Positions 5,389 to 5,670 of a stretch of DNA of 5,670 nucleotides are shown here, in pieces; position 1 is the stretch's first letter; each line of letters starts with the position of its first letter. The position numbers and the translations under genes were made by a program. Location of the stretch: positions 569 through 6,238 of the forward strand of contig DMTN01000064.1 of assembly GCA_003477305.1 (NCBI GenBank), read 5' to 3'. This DNA is from Acholeplasmatales bacterium. GTDB taxonomy: Bacteria; Bacillota_I; Bacilli_A; Izemoplasmatales; Hujiaoplasmataceae. The notes beneath the pieces are model-generated. The model was not told where the DNA came from. It saw only the letters and a list, made by a program, of their open reading frames with translations, and searched no databases.

Positions 5389-5670
5389 ATGAAAAAACGC
5401 TATCCTTACCGTAATGAACTCCGCGGTCCGAACGTCTACGCCGGAAACATGAAGCTCACCAACCCGTTCCTCCGCTTGTTTTTCTGGTTGAACCATGTCC
5501 GTGCGGTCCGTACCAAGCCGATTCTTTCCACGACCAAATCGACGATCCGCGTTCCGGGCGAACACGGCGTTTTGATCGACTGCATCGTCATCACCCCCGA
5601 CCGGATCGATCCGGCGGCGCCGACGATCATCGATTTCCACGGCGGCGGCTTTTTCGGCGGGTTGTCGATC
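5389..5670 (+). CDS. Alpha/beta hydrolase (esterase/lipase type), 5' part, runs off window
   Basis: Ninety-four codons are visible from ATG 5389 to the window edge with no stop. The protein starts MKKRYPYRNELRG, has a short hydrophobic patch at 26-34 that is too short and too late for a normal signal peptide, then a beta-rich stretch (about 51-70, STIRVPGEHGVLIDCIVITP) followed by PTIIDFHGGGFFGG (78-91). HGGGF (84-88) is the oxyanion-hole motif of the hormone-sensitive-lipase and related carboxylesterase families of the alpha/beta hydrolase fold. The nucleophile GxSxG and the Asp/His residues would lie beyond the window. By family it would hydrolyse carboxylic esters of small molecules or acylated sugars, probably in the cytosol. 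It follows the DUF3267-SGNH gene on the same strand, but has its own strong promoter and ribosome binding site. The fold is well supported; the substrate is not. Confidence 0.88.
   Translation, partial: MKKRYPYRNELRGPNVYAGNMKLTNPFLRLFFWLNHVRAVRTKPILSTTKSTIRVPGEHGVLIDCIVITPDRIDPAAPTIIDFHGGGFFGGLSI

Noticed and set aside
5154..5414. Small + strand open frame (86 codons) bridging the last intergenic region
   Set aside because: It spans the promoter, leader and ribosome binding site of the alpha/beta hydrolase, has no Shine-Dalgarno of its own, and has no recognisable features.

Overview
The window is bacterial. Genes are closely packed, Shine-Dalgarno sites are strong and purine-rich (AGGAGG type), promoters look like sigma-70/sigma-A type, and the standard genetic code is used (TGA and TAG stops, TGG for Trp). 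The third codon position is rich in G and C, which also produces long spurious antisense reading frames. The AGGAGG sites and the gene families (GPH sugar symporters, a DUF3267 metallopeptidase-like membrane domain) suggest a GC-rich member of the Bacillota/Mycoplasmatota or a spirochaete-like lineage. This placement is an inference; no rRNA or other marker gene is present.

Layout. At the left edge is the 3' part of a GPH-family (MelB-like) cation:sugar symporter on the + strand, ending at 1060. It converges on a two-gene minus-strand operon. That operon reads from a promoter near 3852-3880 through a second, complete GPH symporter (3816 to 2263) into a YghO-like GNAT-fold protein (2263 to 1100). 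The two operon genes share one base of stop and start (TGATG), and the Shine-Dalgarno of the second gene lies inside the last codons of the first, so they are probably translationally coupled. The operon ends in a perfect 15-bp hairpin whose 5' arm is also the last codons of the acetyltransferase-like gene.

Divergent from the operon, on the + strand, is a 391-residue protein that joins two normally separate domains: an N-terminal four-helix DUF3267 domain with an HELIH metal site, and a C-terminal SGNH/GDSL hydrolase with a complete set of catalytic motifs. After it comes a near-consensus promoter (TTTACA, 17 nt, TATAAT), a leader of about 107 nt, and the first 94 codons of an alpha/beta hydrolase with an HGGGF oxyanion motif. 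That gene runs off the right edge.

Taken together, the locus holds two sugar-type symporters, one acyltransferase-like protein and two probable ester hydrolases. This could be a small uptake-and-processing locus for acylated glycosides, but nothing in the sequence fixes the substrate. No mobile element, CRISPR array, tRNA or rRNA is visible. The DUF3267-SGNH fusion is the most unusual item. I see no convincing evidence of a wholly new multi-gene system.
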